From assembly GCA_040275425.1 (NCBI GenBank), contig JBEOKB010000270.1, positions 1 to 16,803 of the forward strand: 16,803 nt of DNA, written 5' to 3'. This DNA is from Pinisolibacter sp040275425. GTDB lineage: Bacteria > Pseudomonadota > Alphaproteobacteria > Rhizobiales > Ancalomicrobiaceae. How positions within the stretch are numbered: position 1 is the stretch's first letter; each line of letters begins with the position of its first letter. The notes beneath the pieces were generated by a model. The model saw only the letters and a list, made by a program, of their open reading frames with translations. It made no database searches and was not told the origin of the DNA. Below are positions 7,963 through 15,995 of the stretch, in pieces. The position numbers were made by a program, and so were the translations under genes.

Positions 7963-8822
7963 CCATGCCTCACCCCTCCGCTCCCCGTGCCTTCGTCGTC
8001 GGCTGGCCGATCACCCAGTCGCGCTCGCCGCTGATCCACGGTCATTGGCTGAAGACCCACGGCCTCGCCGGCTCCTACGAGCGCGTCGCCGTCCCGCCCG
8101 AGGAGATCGAAGGCTTCCTTCGTTCCTTTTCCGAATCGAACTGGGTCGGCGGCAACGTCACCGTGCCCCACAAGGAGGTCGCCTTTCGGATCGCATCCGA
8201 AAGGGACCCGGTCGCCGAGGCGACCGGAGCGGTGAACACCCTGTGGATCGACGGGGGACGGATCTGTGGCGCCAACACCGACGCCCCCGGTTTTCTCGCC
8301 AATCTCGACGATCGTTCCGCCGGTTGGGACGCCCGTCCCGGCGACGCCGTCGTGCTGGGCGCCGGCGGTGCGGCGAGTGCCGTCGCTTGGGGATTGTCCG
8401 CGCGCGGCTTCCGCGTCCGCCTGGTCAATCGCACCCTCGCCCGCGCCGAGGCGCTCGCCGCCCGCATCGGCGCCGGCACCACCGCCGACGGCTGGAACGC
8501 CCTACCCGCCCTCCTCCGCGACGCCCGCCTGATCGTCAACACCACTTCGCTCGGCATGGCCGGCAAGGACGGCATGGCCGTCGACCTGCCTGCCCTGCTC
8601 GCGACCGCCCCCGCCGACGCCCTCGTCACCGACATCGTCTACGTGCCGCTCGAGACCCCGTTCCTCGCCGCCGCCCGTGCCCGGGATCTCGCCACCGTCG
8701 ACGGCCTCGGCATGCTGCTGCATCAGGCCGTGCCCGGCTTCGAACGCTGGTTCGGCCCGCGCCCGGTCGTGACGCCCGAGCTGCGCCGCCTGATCCTCGC
8801 CGACCTCGGGGTGATCGAATGA
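7959..8822 (+). CDS. aroE: Shikimate dehydrogenase (NADP+)
   Basis: Reduces 3-dehydroshikimate to shikimate in aromatic amino acid synthesis. 287 residues. The substrate-binding SRSPLIHGHWL is at 21-31, NVTVPHK at 66-72 with catalytic Lys72, and GANTDAPGF at 104-112 with the conserved Asp108. The Rossmann loop GAGGAASA is at 134-141 and NRT at 157-159 gives NADP preference. The C-terminus has DGLGMLLHQAVPGFERWFG, the family signature. Start ATG at 7959 overlaps the maf stop; an in-frame ATG at 7965 is possible. Stop overlaps coaE by four bases. Confidence 0.96.
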   Translation: MTMPHPSAPRAFVVGWPITQSRSPLIHGHWLKTHGLAGSYERVAVPPEEIEGFLRSFSESNWVGGNVTVPHKEVAFRIASERDPVAEATGAVNTLWIDGGRICGANTDAPGFLANLDDRSAGWDARPGDAVVLGAGGAASAVAWGLSARGFRVRLVNRTLARAEALAARIGAGTTADGWNALPALLRDARLIVNTTSLGMAGKDGMAVDLPALLATAPADALVTDIVYVPLETPFLAAARARDLATVDGLGMLLHQAVPGFERWFGPRPVVTPELRRLILADLGVIE

Positions 8823-9409
8823 TCCGCCTCGGCCTGACCGGCTCGATCGGCATGGGCAAGTCGACCACGGCCGAGATGGTCCGCGCCTTCGGCGCCCCCG
8901 TGCACGACGCCGACGCCACCGTCCACGCCCTCTATCGCGGCGCCGCCGTCGCGCCGATCGAAGCCGCCTTTCCCGGCACCACCCTCGACGGCGCCGTCGA
9001 TCGAGCCCGCCTCGGCGCCCGCGTCCTCGGCGACGCCGCGGCCCTCGCCACGCTGGAGGCGATCGTCCATCCGCTCGTCCGGGCCGCCGAGGTCGCCTTC
9101 CTCGATCGCGCCCGCGCCGAGGGCCGTCGCCTCGTCGTGCTCGACGTTCCGCTCCTGTTCGAGACCGGCGCGCGCGACCGCGTCGATGCCGTCGTCCTGG
9201 TCACCGCCCCCGCCGAGGTCCAGCGCGCCCGTGTCCTCGCCCGGCCCGGCATGACGGCGGAGAAGCTCGAGCAGATCCTCGCCCGCCAGATGTCCGACGC
9301 CGACAAGCGCCGCCGCTCGCATTTCCTCGTCGACACCTCGCGCGGGCTCGCCGCCGCGCGCGTCCAGGTCGAGGCGGTGCTGCGCGCTTGCCGGGGGATG
9401 AACCGCTGA
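8819..9409 (+). CDS. coaE: Dephospho-CoA kinase
   Basis: Last step of coenzyme A synthesis: phosphorylates the 3'-hydroxyl of dephospho-CoA. 196 residues, normal length. Walker A GSIGMGKST at 8-16, AxxLxR-like acceptor region with HDADATVHALY (29-39), the signature DVPLLFETG at 109-117, and the lid RQMSDADKRRRSHFLVDTS near 156-174. ATG overlaps the aroE stop (ATGA). coaE next to dnaQ and aroE is a standard alphaproteobacterial order. Confidence 0.96.
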   Translation: MIRLGLTGSIGMGKSTTAEMVRAFGAPVHDADATVHALYRGAAVAPIEAAFPGTTLDGAVDRARLGARVLGDAAALATLEAIVHPLVRAAEVAFLDRARAEGRRLVVLDVPLLFETGARDRVDAVVLVTAPAEVQRARVLARPGMTAEKLEQILARQMSDADKRRRSHFLVDTSRGLAAARVQVEAVLRACRGMNR

Positions 9410-9501
9410 TCGCGCCTCCCCGCTCTTGATCCGAAGCCCGCCGCCTGATTCGATCGCCGTCGCGCCCTCCCCCGAGGGTCGCGCCGTCCCGGAGAACCAG
9501 C

Positions 9502-10227
9502 TTGCGCGAAATCGTCTTCGATACCGAGACCACCGGCTTCGACCCGAGGACCGGCGACCGCATCGTCGAAATCGGCTGCGTCGAGCTGGTGAACCACATC
9601 GTCACCGGCCAGACCTTCCACGTCTACGTCAATCCCGAACGCTCGATGCCGCGTTCGGCCTTCGAGGTGCACGGCCTCTCCGACGAGTTCCTCTCCGACA
9701 AGCCCAAGTTCGCCGAGATCGCCCGCGACTTCGCCGCCTTCATCGAGGATGCCCGCCTCGTCGCCCACAACGCCGACTTCGACGTCAAGTTCGTCAACGC
9801 CGAGTTCGCCCGCGTCGGCCTGCCGCCGATCGATCCGACCCGCGTCGTCGACACCCTGGCGCTGGCCAAGCGCAAGCACCCGGCCGGGCCGAACTCGCTC
9901 GACGCGCTGTGCTCGCGCTACGGCATCGACAATTCCCGCCGCGACTTCCACGGCGCGCTGCTCGACAGCGAGCTGCTCGCCGAGGTCTACGTCGAACTGC
10001 TCGGCGGTCGTCAGGCCGCGCTCGGCCTCGTCACCGAGGATCCCGCGCGCGGTGCTCGTCGCGGCGAGGGCGGCTCGGCCGCTTCGCGCGGCCCGCGCCG
10101 TCGCCCCGTGCCGCTTGCCCCCCGCCTCACCGAGGACGAACTCGCCGCCCATCGCGCCTTCGTCGCCAAGATGGGCGACAAGGCGCTGTGGGCCGAATAC
10201 GTCGAAGGCGCCGCGCCCGAGGTGTGA
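9502..10227 (+). CDS. dnaQ: DNA polymerase III epsilon subunit (3'-5' proofreading exonuclease)
   Basis: DEDDh exonuclease that edits replication errors within the Pol III core. 241 residues. Exo I is FDTETTG (Asp7, Glu9), Exo II HNADFD (89-94), Exo III HGALLDSELLAEVY with His150 and Asp155. A basic/Arg-rich linker (about 185-205) is followed by a C-terminal segment TEDELAAHRAFVAKMGDKALWAEY seen in alphaproteobacterial homologues. The start is TTG at 9502, preceded by GGAGAA with a 5-nt gap (9491-9496); no upstream in-frame alternative begins with the family motif. A 92-bp gap separates it from coaE. It converges on secB across a hairpin. Confidence 0.95.
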   Translation: MREIVFDTETTGFDPRTGDRIVEIGCVELVNHIVTGQTFHVYVNPERSMPRSAFEVHGLSDEFLSDKPKFAEIARDFAAFIEDARLVAHNADFDVKFVNAEFARVGLPPIDPTRVVDTLALAKRKHPAGPNSLDALCSRYGIDNSRRDFHGALLDSELLAEVYVELLGGRQAALGLVTEDPARGARRGEGGSAASRGPRRRPVPLAPRLTEDELAAHRAFVAKMGDKALWAEYVEGAAPEV

Positions 10228-10257
10228 GCCGACCACCCGCCCGAGGCGTGAAACGAA

Positions 10258-10287
10258 GAACCCCGGCGCCGCGAGGCACCGGGGTTC
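10258..10287. terminator. Bidirectional terminator between dnaQ and secB
   Basis: GAACCCCGG at 10258-10266 pairs exactly with CCGGGGTTC at 10279-10287, and a further 3 bp can form inside around a GCGA loop. On the minus strand the stem is followed by a T-rich stretch (TTCGTTTC), fitting termination of secB; the plus side is less T-rich. Convergent gene ends support the call. Confidence 0.75.
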
Positions 10288-10314
10288 GATCGTTGCGCCA
10301 CCGATTCGGTTCGC

Positions 10315-10791
10315 TCAGTTGACCTGGCTGGTCGCCTGGCGGGCCGCGTTCTGCTGATAGAGCGCGACGAAGTCGATCGGGTCGAGCATCAGCGGCGGGA
10401 AGCCGCCGTTGCGGGTCGCGTCCGCCAGGATCTGGCGCGCGAACGGGAACAGCATGCGCGGGCACTCGATCAGCACGAACGGATGGAGATGCTCCTCCGG
10501 CACGTTCTGGATGCGGAAAAGGCCGGCGTAGAGCAGTTCGACCGCGAACAGCACCGCCTCGCCGCTCTTGGCGCTGGCCTCGAGCTTCAGCTCCACCTCG
10601 AACTCGGTCGCCGACAGCGGCTGCGCGCCGACGTTGACGTTGATCGAGATCTCGGGGCCGTTCTCCTGCGGCGCCAGCGAATTGGGGGCGTTGGGGTTCT
10701 CGAACGAGAGATCCTTCACGTACTGAACCAGCACGTTCAGAGAAGGAGCCATGCCCTGGGACTGTTCGGCGCTGCCGTTGTCTTCGCTCAT
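10315..10791 (-). CDS. secB: Protein-export chaperone SecB
   Basis: Tetrameric cytosolic chaperone that holds preproteins unfolded and passes them to SecA. 158 residues. Contains LNVLVQYVKDLSFENPNAP (18-36), ELLYAGLFRIQNVPEE and the strongly conserved PRMLFPFARQILADATRNGGFPPLMLDPIDF near the C-terminus. The open frame continues upstream to 10956, but ATG at 10791 gives the family N-terminus and has GGAGAG 8 nt upstream. It is transcribed away from the Tim44-like gene. In several rhizobia an fxsA gene lies between these two; none is visible here. Confidence 0.97.
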   Translation of the reverse strand: MSEDNGSAEQSQGMAPSLNVLVQYVKDLSFENPNAPNSLAPQENGPEISINVNVGAQPLSATEFEVELKLEASAKSGEAVLFAVELLYAGLFRIQNVPEEHLHPFVLIECPRMLFPFARQILADATRNGGFPPLMLDPIDFVALYQQNAARQATSQVN

Positions 10792-10991
10792 CGAAATGTC
10801 TCTCCGGCTCGCCCGAACGCCGCGCCCGGGCCGCTGTGTCGGCCGTTTCGCTACCACGGCCTCGATCGGCGAACAAGCCGAGCCCCCGATCGCGCCCGCC
10901 CCCTCGCACCCGCGCCTCGGAATTGCTACATGTGGACGAACGGTGCGAAACCGCACCGAGGAAACGACGCCGAGACGAGGTTCTCAAGAAG
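10792..10991. promoter_or_regulatory. Divergent promoter region, secB / Tim44-like gene
   Basis: 200-bp gap between divergent starts that must carry both promoters. I could not identify a confident -35/-10 pair. A perfect 7-bp stem with an AAAC loop (10941-10958) lies 34 nt before the Tim44-like start, probably in its 5' leader. Confidence 0.45.
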
Positions 10992-11702
10992 ATGCATCTC
11001 GATATCTACACCATCGTCTTCTTCGCCATCGCGGTCGTGATCTTCGTCCGGCTCTATGGCGTGCTCGGCCAGAAGACCGGTTCGGAGCGCCCGCCGTTCG
11101 AGGTCCCCGACGATCGCGACGACGGCACCGCCGGCAACGACAACGTCATCCCGATGACGCGCACCGTCGATGCCGCCCGCCGCGAAACGCCGGTCGAGAC
11201 CGTCGCGCCGACCCCGGCCTCGGAACCCGCGGCCGAAGCGCCGCAGACCCCGCTCGCCGCCGCTCTGCGCCTGATCGTCTCCTCCGATCGCTCGTTCGAT
11301 CCGGTCCGCTTCGTCGACGGCGCCCGCATCGCCTACGAGATGATCGTCACCGCCTACGCCAAGGGCGATCGCAAGACGCTGGCCAACCTCCTCTCCAAGG
11401 AGGTGATGGAGAGCTTCGCCCGCGGCATCGACGAGCGCGAGAAGAAGGGCGAGAAGGTCGAGTTCACCTTCGTCGGCCTCGACCGTTCCGAGATCGTCGA
11501 GGCCGCCGTCGGCGAGGGCACCGCCCGCATCACCGTGCGCTTCGCCGCCAAGGTCATCTCCCTGACCCGCGACGCCGCCGGCACCGTGGTCGACGGCGAC
11601 GCCACCCGCCTGACCGATCTCGTCGACGTGTGGACCTTCGCCCGCCCGATCACCTCGTCCGATCCCAACTGGCGCCTCGTCGAGACCCGCGCCGTCGCCT
11701 GA
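10992..11702 (+). CDS. Tim44-like (TimA-type) membrane-anchored protein
   Basis: 236 residues. One N-terminal transmembrane segment at about 4-24 (IYTIVFFAIAVVIFVRLYGVL), then a Pro/Ala/acid-rich linker (30-90), then a Tim44-like domain (about 98-235, FDPVRFVDGARIAYEMIVTAYAKGDRKTLANLLSKEVMESFARGI). The N-terminal anchor followed by this C-terminal domain matches the alphaproteobacterial Tim44 family, related to the mitochondrial import component TIM44. The bacterial function is poorly defined; an adaptor role at the inner membrane is inference. ATG at 10992 follows an AAGAAG. It starts a rightward run with mltA, smr and an XRE regulator. Confidence 0.88.
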   Translation: MHLDIYTIVFFAIAVVIFVRLYGVLGQKTGSERPPFEVPDDRDDGTAGNDNVIPMTRTVDAARRETPVETVAPTPASEPAAEAPQTPLAAALRLIVSSDRSFDPVRFVDGARIAYEMIVTAYAKGDRKTLANLLSKEVMESFARGIDEREKKGEKVEFTFVGLDRSEIVEAAVGEGTARITVRFAAKVISLTRDAAGTVVDGDATRLTDLVDVWTFARPITSSDPNWRLVETRAVA

Positions 11703-11742
11703 CGCCTCGAGGTCGTCGCCCCCGTCGCAAGGCCGAGCCTCG

Positions 11743-12852
11743 ATGCCCGAACCCGCCGCCGACCTGCGACCGGTCTCCTTCTCCACCCTCGACGGCTGGG
11801 CGGCGCTCGACGCCGCCCCCGTCTTCGCGACCTTTCGCCGCAACGCCGCCCACCACGCGGCGATCCCGCCGAAGACCCGGGCTCTCGGGATCGACGGCGC
11901 CGCCCTCGCAGCGATCCACCGCCGCGCCCTCGATCGGCCGCCCTCGCTCGACCCGGCCGAGGCGAGGGCCTTCTTCGAAGCGCACTTCGAGCCGGTCCGC
12001 GTCGTCCCGCGCGACGGCGAGGGTTTTCTCACCGGCTACTTCGAGCCCGAGCTCGAAGGCACCCGGCGCCCCGATCCGCGCTTTCCCGTCGCGCTCCTCG
12101 CCCGTCCGGACGACCTCGTCGACGTCGACGACCACAACCGGCCGGACGACATGGACCCGTCCTACGCCTTCGCCCGCCGCACCGCCGACGGCCTCGTTCC
12201 CTGTTTCGATCGCGCGGCGATCGAGGACGGCGCCCTCGCCGGACGCGGGCTCGAACTGGTCTTCCTCGCCGACCCGATCGACGCCTACTTCGTCCACGTC
12301 CAGGGCTCCGTCCGCGTCCGCCTGATCGAGGGCGGCGTCGCCCGCCTCGCCTATGCCGCCAAGGCCGGGCACCCCTACGCCTCGATCGGCCGCCTCGCGA
12401 TAGAGCGCGGCCTGATCCCGGCCGAGGAGATGACCCTCGCGCGCCTGCGCGCGCTCCTCGCCGAGGACCGCGAGCGCGGCCGCGTCCTGATGCGCGAGAA
12501 CCGCTCCTTCGTCTTCTTCCGCGAACAGGACGACCTCGACCCCGATCTCGGCGCGATCGCCGCCGCCGGAGTGCAGTTGACGCCGGACGTCTCGCTCGCC
12601 GTCGACCGCACCCTCCACACCTTCGGCACGCCGATCTTCGTCGACGCCGATCTGCCGCTCGGCCCCGACGGCGCGCTCGAGCGCCGCACCCGCCTGATGC
12701 TCGCCGACGACACCGGCTCGGCCATCGTCGGCCCCGCCCGTGGCGATCTCTTCCTCGGCCTCGGCCCCGAGGCCGAACGCCGCGCCGGACGCGTCCGCCA
12801 CGCGCCGCGCGCCTTCGTGGTGTTGCGACCGAAGGGGGAGGGGACCCCATGA
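11743..12852 (+). CDS. mltA: MltA-type membrane-bound lytic murein transglycosylase A
   Basis: Cleaves the MurNAc-GlcNAc bond in peptidoglycan with formation of 1,6-anhydroMurNAc. 369 residues. FLTGYFEPELEG at 95-106, DPIDAYFVHVQGSVRVRL at 167-184 and NRSFVFFRE at 253-261 are MltA-domain blocks; the C-terminal 3D domain has its three conserved Asp at 288, 323 (DDTGSAIVGPARGDLF) and 335. Odd point: the N-terminus MPEPAADLRPVSFSTLDGWAAL has no hydrophobic signal peptide or lipobox, although the enzyme should act in the periplasm, and no better upstream start is visible in frame. Starts 40 bp after the Tim44-like gene; stop overlaps smr (ATGA). Confidence 0.93.
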   Translation: MPEPAADLRPVSFSTLDGWAALDAAPVFATFRRNAAHHAAIPPKTRALGIDGAALAAIHRRALDRPPSLDPAEARAFFEAHFEPVRVVPRDGEGFLTGYFEPELEGTRRPDPRFPVALLARPDDLVDVDDHNRPDDMDPSYAFARRTADGLVPCFDRAAIEDGALAGRGLELVFLADPIDAYFVHVQGSVRVRLIEGGVARLAYAAKAGHPYASIGRLAIERGLIPAEEMTLARLRALLAEDRERGRVLMRENRSFVFFREQDDLDPDLGAIAAAGVQLTPDVSLAVDRTLHTFGTPIFVDADLPLGPDGALERRTRLMLADDTGSAIVGPARGDLFLGLGPEAERRAGRVRHAPRAFVVLRPKGEGTP

Positions 12853-13523
12853 GCTCGAGCCTCGGTCGCCGTCGCCGCGCTCGCCTCCTCGACGACGAGG
12901 AGCGCCGCCTTTGGGAGAAGGTCGCCGCGACCGTCACCCCGCTCGAGCCCGCGCGCCACGTCGCGGCGGCCGAGCCCGAACCCGAGCCGCCCGTCGCCGA
13001 GGAGGCCCCGGCTCGCCCCACGCCCAAGCGCGAGTGGGTGATCGTCCGCCCCGCGCCCCAGACCCCGCGTCCGACGCTGGCGCGGATGCGATCGATTCAC
13101 GTGAAACATCTGCCGACCACCGAGGGCCTGCCCCAGCCGGTGGCCGCCCCGCCCTCGCTCGCCCCCCTCGACGACCGCACCCGTCGTCGGCTGGTGCGCG
13201 GCACCATCACCATCGACGCCCGTCTCGATCTGCACGGCCTCACCCAGGACGCCGCCCATTCGGCGCTGCGCCGGTTCCTGATCTCCGCCCGCACCCGCGG
13301 CGCCCGCATCGCCCTGGTCATCACCGGCAAGGGACGCGGCGGCCCCACCGCCGACGTCCACGATCGCGGCGTTCTGCGCCGCTCGGTGCCGCACTGGCTC
13401 GCCGATCCGGCGCTGCGCGACGTGGTGATCGGCTTCGAGGAGGCCCACCTCGCCCACGGCGGCGCCGGGGCGATCTACGTGCGCCTGCGCCGGGCGCGCG
13501 GGGCGGAGGAGGGCACGTCATGA
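12849..13523 (+). CDS. Smr-domain protein (MutS2 C-terminal-like putative nuclease)
   Basis: 224 residues: an Arg-rich N-terminus with DDEERRLWEKVAATVTPL, a low-complexity Pro/Glu linker (about 38-76), then a C-terminal Smr domain (about 122-218) with LDLHG at 126-130, TGKG at 159-162 and a conserved H-x-GG region (LAHGGAGAIYVRL). Smr domains are nucleic-acid nicking or RNA-cleaving modules; the substrate of this stand-alone class is not established. The ATG overlaps the mltA stop and the stop overlaps the XRE regulator start. Codons 82-87 (SIHVKH) coincide with a 14/16 parS sequence, in the linker outside the catalytic domain. Confidence 0.9.
   Translation: MSSSLGRRRRARLLDDEERRLWEKVAATVTPLEPARHVAAAEPEPEPPVAEEAPARPTPKREWVIVRPAPQTPRPTLARMRSIHVKHLPTTEGLPQPVAAPPSLAPLDDRTRRRLVRGTITIDARLDLHGLTQDAAHSALRRFLISARTRGARIALVITGKGRGGPTADVHDRGVLRRSVPHWLADPALRDVVIGFEEAHLAHGGAGAIYVRLRRARGAEEGTS
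13093..13108. promoter_or_regulatory. parS: parS site (14/16) inside smr coding sequence
   Basis: CGATTCACGTGAAACA differs from canonical parS at positions 1 and 3 only. Its translation (IHVKH) lies in the variable linker of the Smr protein, so it could be held for ParB binding rather than for protein function. It lies about 11.8 kb from the perfect copy near mnmG. Confidence 0.65.
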
Positions 13524-13891
13524 CCCCGTTCGGCGCCAAGGTCCGCAACCTGCGCCGCGAGCGCGGGGTGACGCTGAAGCAGATGGCGGCGGCGCTGCGC
13601 GTCTCGCCCGCCTATCTCTCCGCCCTCGAGCACGGCAAACGCGGCGTGCCGACCTGGTACACGGTTCAGCGCGTCATCGCCTATTTCAACGTGATCTGGG
13701 ACGAGGCCGAGGAGCTTCAGCGCCTCGCCGAGATGTCCGACCCGCGCGTGGTGGTCGACACCTCCGGCCTCGAGCCCGAGGCGACCGAACTCGCCAACCT
13801 GCTCGCCCAGCGCATCCGCGGCCTGTCGAAGGCCTCGCTCAAGGACCTCACCCACCGCCTGCGCGTGGTCGCGGCCAAGGACGGGGTGTGA
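13520..13891 (+). CDS. XRE-family helix-turn-helix transcriptional regulator
   Basis: 123 residues. N-terminal XRE/cro-type helix-turn-helix at about 5-62 (FGAKVRNLRRERGVTLKQMAAALRVSPAYLSALEHGKRGVPTW), followed by YTVQRVIAYFNVIWDEAEELQRLAEMS and a short C-terminal helical tail (MSDPRVVVDTSGLEPEATELANLLAQRIRGLS) that may mediate dimerisation. ATG overlaps the smr stop (ATGA), so it is the last gene of the mltA-smr unit. This small regulator is widely conserved beside smr in alphaproteobacteria; its targets are not known to me. No ligand domain. Confidence 0.9.
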   Translation: MTPFGAKVRNLRRERGVTLKQMAAALRVSPAYLSALEHGKRGVPTWYTVQRVIAYFNVIWDEAEELQRLAEMSDPRVVVDTSGLEPEATELANLLAQRIRGLSKASLKDLTHRLRVVAAKDGV

Positions 13892-13918
13892 GCGGTTCGA
13901 TGGCGTCGATGGCGTCGC

Positions 13919-14033
13919 CGTAGGGTGCGATGAGCGAAGCGAATTGCACCGTCTCTTCGACCCGGAACCTCATGCCCGCGCTGGTCCGCCGGCACCGCGC
14001 GGTGCATTTCGCTCGCGCTCGATGCACCCTACG
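13919..14033. repeat. 115-bp inverted-repeat element (GTAGGGTGC...GCACCCTAC type)
   Basis: The left end (13919-13950) begins CGTAGGGTGC and ends TTGCACC; the right end (14001-14033) is its imperfect reverse complement ending GCACCCTACG, with outer 10 bp exact. The 50-bp centre is GC-rich. Fills nearly all of the convergent gap between the XRE regulator and hslU, ending 3 bp before the hslU stop codon. Resembles dispersed REP/MITE-like intergenic repeats found in many bacteria; there is no transposase here. A 9-bp tandem repeat (13898-13915) lies just outside. It could also act as a bidirectional terminator. Confidence 0.7.
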
Positions 14034-14036
14034 GGC

Positions 14037-15341
14037 TCACAGAATGAACCGGCTCAGGTCCGTGTTCTTGGCCAGCTCGCCGATGTTCTCGCGCACGTGC
14101 GCCGCGTCGATCACGATCGTCTCGCCGGCGCGATCGGGCGCGGTGTAGGAGATCTCGTCGAGGATGCGCTCCATCACCGTCTGCAGCCGGCGCGCGCCGA
14201 TGTTCTCGACGGTGGAGTTGATGTCGACGGCGATCCGCGCGATCTCCGAGATCGCGTCGGCGGTCACCTCGAGCGTCACCCCCTCGGTGCCCATCAGCGC
14301 CACGTACTGCTTGATCAGGCTCGCCTCGGTGTCGGTGAGGATGCGCTCGAAGTCCTCCTGCACCAGCGGCTTCAATTCGACCCGGATCGGCAGCCGCCCC
14401 TGGAGCTCGGGCAGGAGATCGGCCGGGGTGGCGACGTGGAACGCGCCCGAGGCGATGAACAGCACGTGGTCGGTCTTCACCGGCCCGTACTTGGTCGAAA
14501 CCGTGGTGCCCTCGATCAGCGGCAACAGGTCGCGCTGCACGCCCTCGCGGCTGACGTCGGCCCCGGCCCGGCCGTCGCGAACGCAGATCTTGTCGATCTC
14601 GTCGAGGAAGACGATGCCGTTCTCCTCGACCGCGCGGATCGCCTCGGCCGTCACCTGCTCCTGATCGAGCATCTTGTCGGATTCCTCGGCCATCAGCGGC
14701 TCGTGCGCCGCCTCGACCGTGATCTTGCGGGTCTTCTTCGTCCCGCCGAACGCCTTGCCGAACATCTCGCCGAGATTCATCACCCCGACTGACCCCGGCG
14801 CCATGCCGGGAATGTCGAAGGCGGGCATCGGCGAGGCCGCCGCCACCTCGATCTCGATCTCCTTGTCGTTCAGTTCGCCCCGGCGCAGCTTCTGGCGGAA
14901 GCTCTCGCGCGTCGCCGGCGAGGCCGCCTTGCCGACCAGCGCGTCGAGCACCCGCTCCTCCGCCGCCAGCTCCGCCTTGGCCCGAACCTCGGCCCGCTTG
15001 GTCGCCTTGACCAGGGCGATGCCGACCTCGACCAGGTCGCGCACGATCGAATCGACGTCGCGCCCGACGTAGCCGACCTCGGTGAACTTGGTCGCCTCGA
15101 CCTTGAGGAACGGCGCGTTGGCGAGCTTGGCCAGCCGCCGCGAGATCTCGGTCTTGCCGACGCCGGTCGGCCCGATCATCAGGATGTTCTTCGGCAGAAC
15201 CTCCTCGCGCATCGCCCCGCTCAGCTGCTGACGCCGCCAGCGATTGCGCAGCGCGATCGCCACCGCGCGCTTGGCGTCCTTCTGGCCGACGATGTAGCGG
15301 TCGAGTTCGGAGACGATCTCGCGGGGGAAGAAATCGGCCAT
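14037..15341 (-). CDS. hslU: HslU (ClpY), ATPase subunit of HslUV protease
   Basis: AAA+ unfoldase that feeds substrates into the HslV peptidase. 434 residues. Walker A GPTGVGKT at 57-64, pore loop GYVG at 90-93, an I-domain (about 110-220), Walker B VFLDEID at 244-250, and sensor II GARRL at 382-386. The C-terminus NTDLSRFIL carries the tail that inserts into HslV. ATG start at 15341. Placed 37 bp after hslV on the same strand, so hslV-hslU is one operon. Confidence 0.98.
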   Translation of the reverse strand: MADFFPREIVSELDRYIVGQKDAKRAVAIALRNRWRRQQLSGAMREEVLPKNILMIGPTGVGKTEISRRLAKLANAPFLKVEATKFTEVGYVGRDVDSIVRDLVEVGIALVKATKRAEVRAKAELAAEERVLDALVGKAASPATRESFRQKLRRGELNDKEIEIEVAAASPMPAFDIPGMAPGSVGVMNLGEMFGKAFGGTKKTRKITVEAAHEPLMAEESDKMLDQEQVTAEAIRAVEENGIVFLDEIDKICVRDGRAGADVSREGVQRDLLPLIEGTTVSTKYGPVKTDHVLFIASGAFHVATPADLLPELQGRLPIRVELKPLVQEDFERILTDTEASLIKQYVALMGTEGVTLEVTADAISEIARIAVDINSTVENIGARRLQTVMERILDEISYTAPDRAGETIVIDAAHVRENIGELAKNTDLSRFIL

Positions 15342-15378
15342 GTCCGGCTCCGGCTGAGAGGCGAGGGAAGGGCGGGCG

Positions 15379-15942
15379 TCAGGCGCCCAGGCTCTCCACC
15401 ACGACGTTGTGATTGGTGTAGACGCAGATGTCGGCGGCGATCTTCATGGCGCGCCGCGCGATCGCCTCGGCGTCGAGATCCTGATCGATCAGCGCCCGCG
15501 CCGCCGCCAGCGCATAGGTCCCGCCCGAACCGATCCCCGCCACCCCGTCCTCCGGCTCGAGCACGTCGCCGGTGCCGGTCAGCACCAGCGTGGTGGTCCG
15601 ATCGGCGACGATCATCATCGCCTCCAGCCGCCGCAGATAGCGGTCGGTGCGCCAGTCCTTGGCCAGCTCGACGCAGGCGCGGGTGAGCTGCCCCGGATAC
15701 TGCTCGAGCTTCTTCTCCAGCCGCTCGAACAGCGTGAAGGCGTCCGCCGTCGCGCCGGCGAATCCGGCGATCACGTCGCCGCGCCCGATCGGCCGCACCT
15801 TGCGCGCCGAATGCTTGATCACCGTCGCCCCGAGCGTCACCTGCCCGTCGCCCGCCACCACCACCCGCCCGCCCTTGCGCACGGCGACGATGGTGGTTCC
15901 GTGCCAGGACTCGGGACCGGAGGCGGTGGGGGAGGAGGACAT
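15379..15942 (-). CDS. hslV: HslV (ClpQ), threonine peptidase subunit of HslUV protease
   Basis: Proteasome beta-like peptidase. 187 residues. A short propeptide (MSSSPTASGPESWHG) precedes the catalytic Thr16 in HGTTIVAVRKGG; family stretches QVTLGATVIKHSARKVRPI, GFAGATADAFTLFERLEKKLEQYPGQL and GIGSGGTYALAAARAL follow. The open frame runs upstream to 16065, but ATG at 15942 gives the family-typical propeptide length. It heads the hslVU operon; a heat-shock promoter is expected in the 151-bp gap to hrcA. Confidence 0.98.
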   Translation of the reverse strand: MSSSPTASGPESWHGTTIVAVRKGGRVVVAGDGQVTLGATVIKHSARKVRPIGRGDVIAGFAGATADAFTLFERLEKKLEQYPGQLTRACVELAKDWRTDRYLRRLEAMMIVADRTTTLVLTGTGDVLEPEDGVAGIGSGGTYALAAARALIDQDLDAEAIARRAMKIAADICVYTNHNVVVESLGA

Positions 15943-15995
15943 GGGGCGTGGCTCCGGGGTGAGGGGCGGGGCGGTCGAGGCGCGATCGTCCCCCT

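Noticed and set aside
8932..10236. 434-residue open frame on the minus strand opposite coaE and dnaQ
   Set aside because: Low-complexity Gly/Ala/Arg/Glu-rich translation from high-GC codon bias; both genes opposite have complete catalytic motifs.
10931..10939. TGTGGACGA in the secB/Tim44-like gap considered as a DnaA box
   Set aside because: Only 7/9 to consensus and isolated; such matches occur by chance.
11650..12801. 383-residue open frame on the minus strand opposite mltA
   Set aside because: Antisense shadow of mltA with repetitive Gly/Glu/Val composition and no domain.
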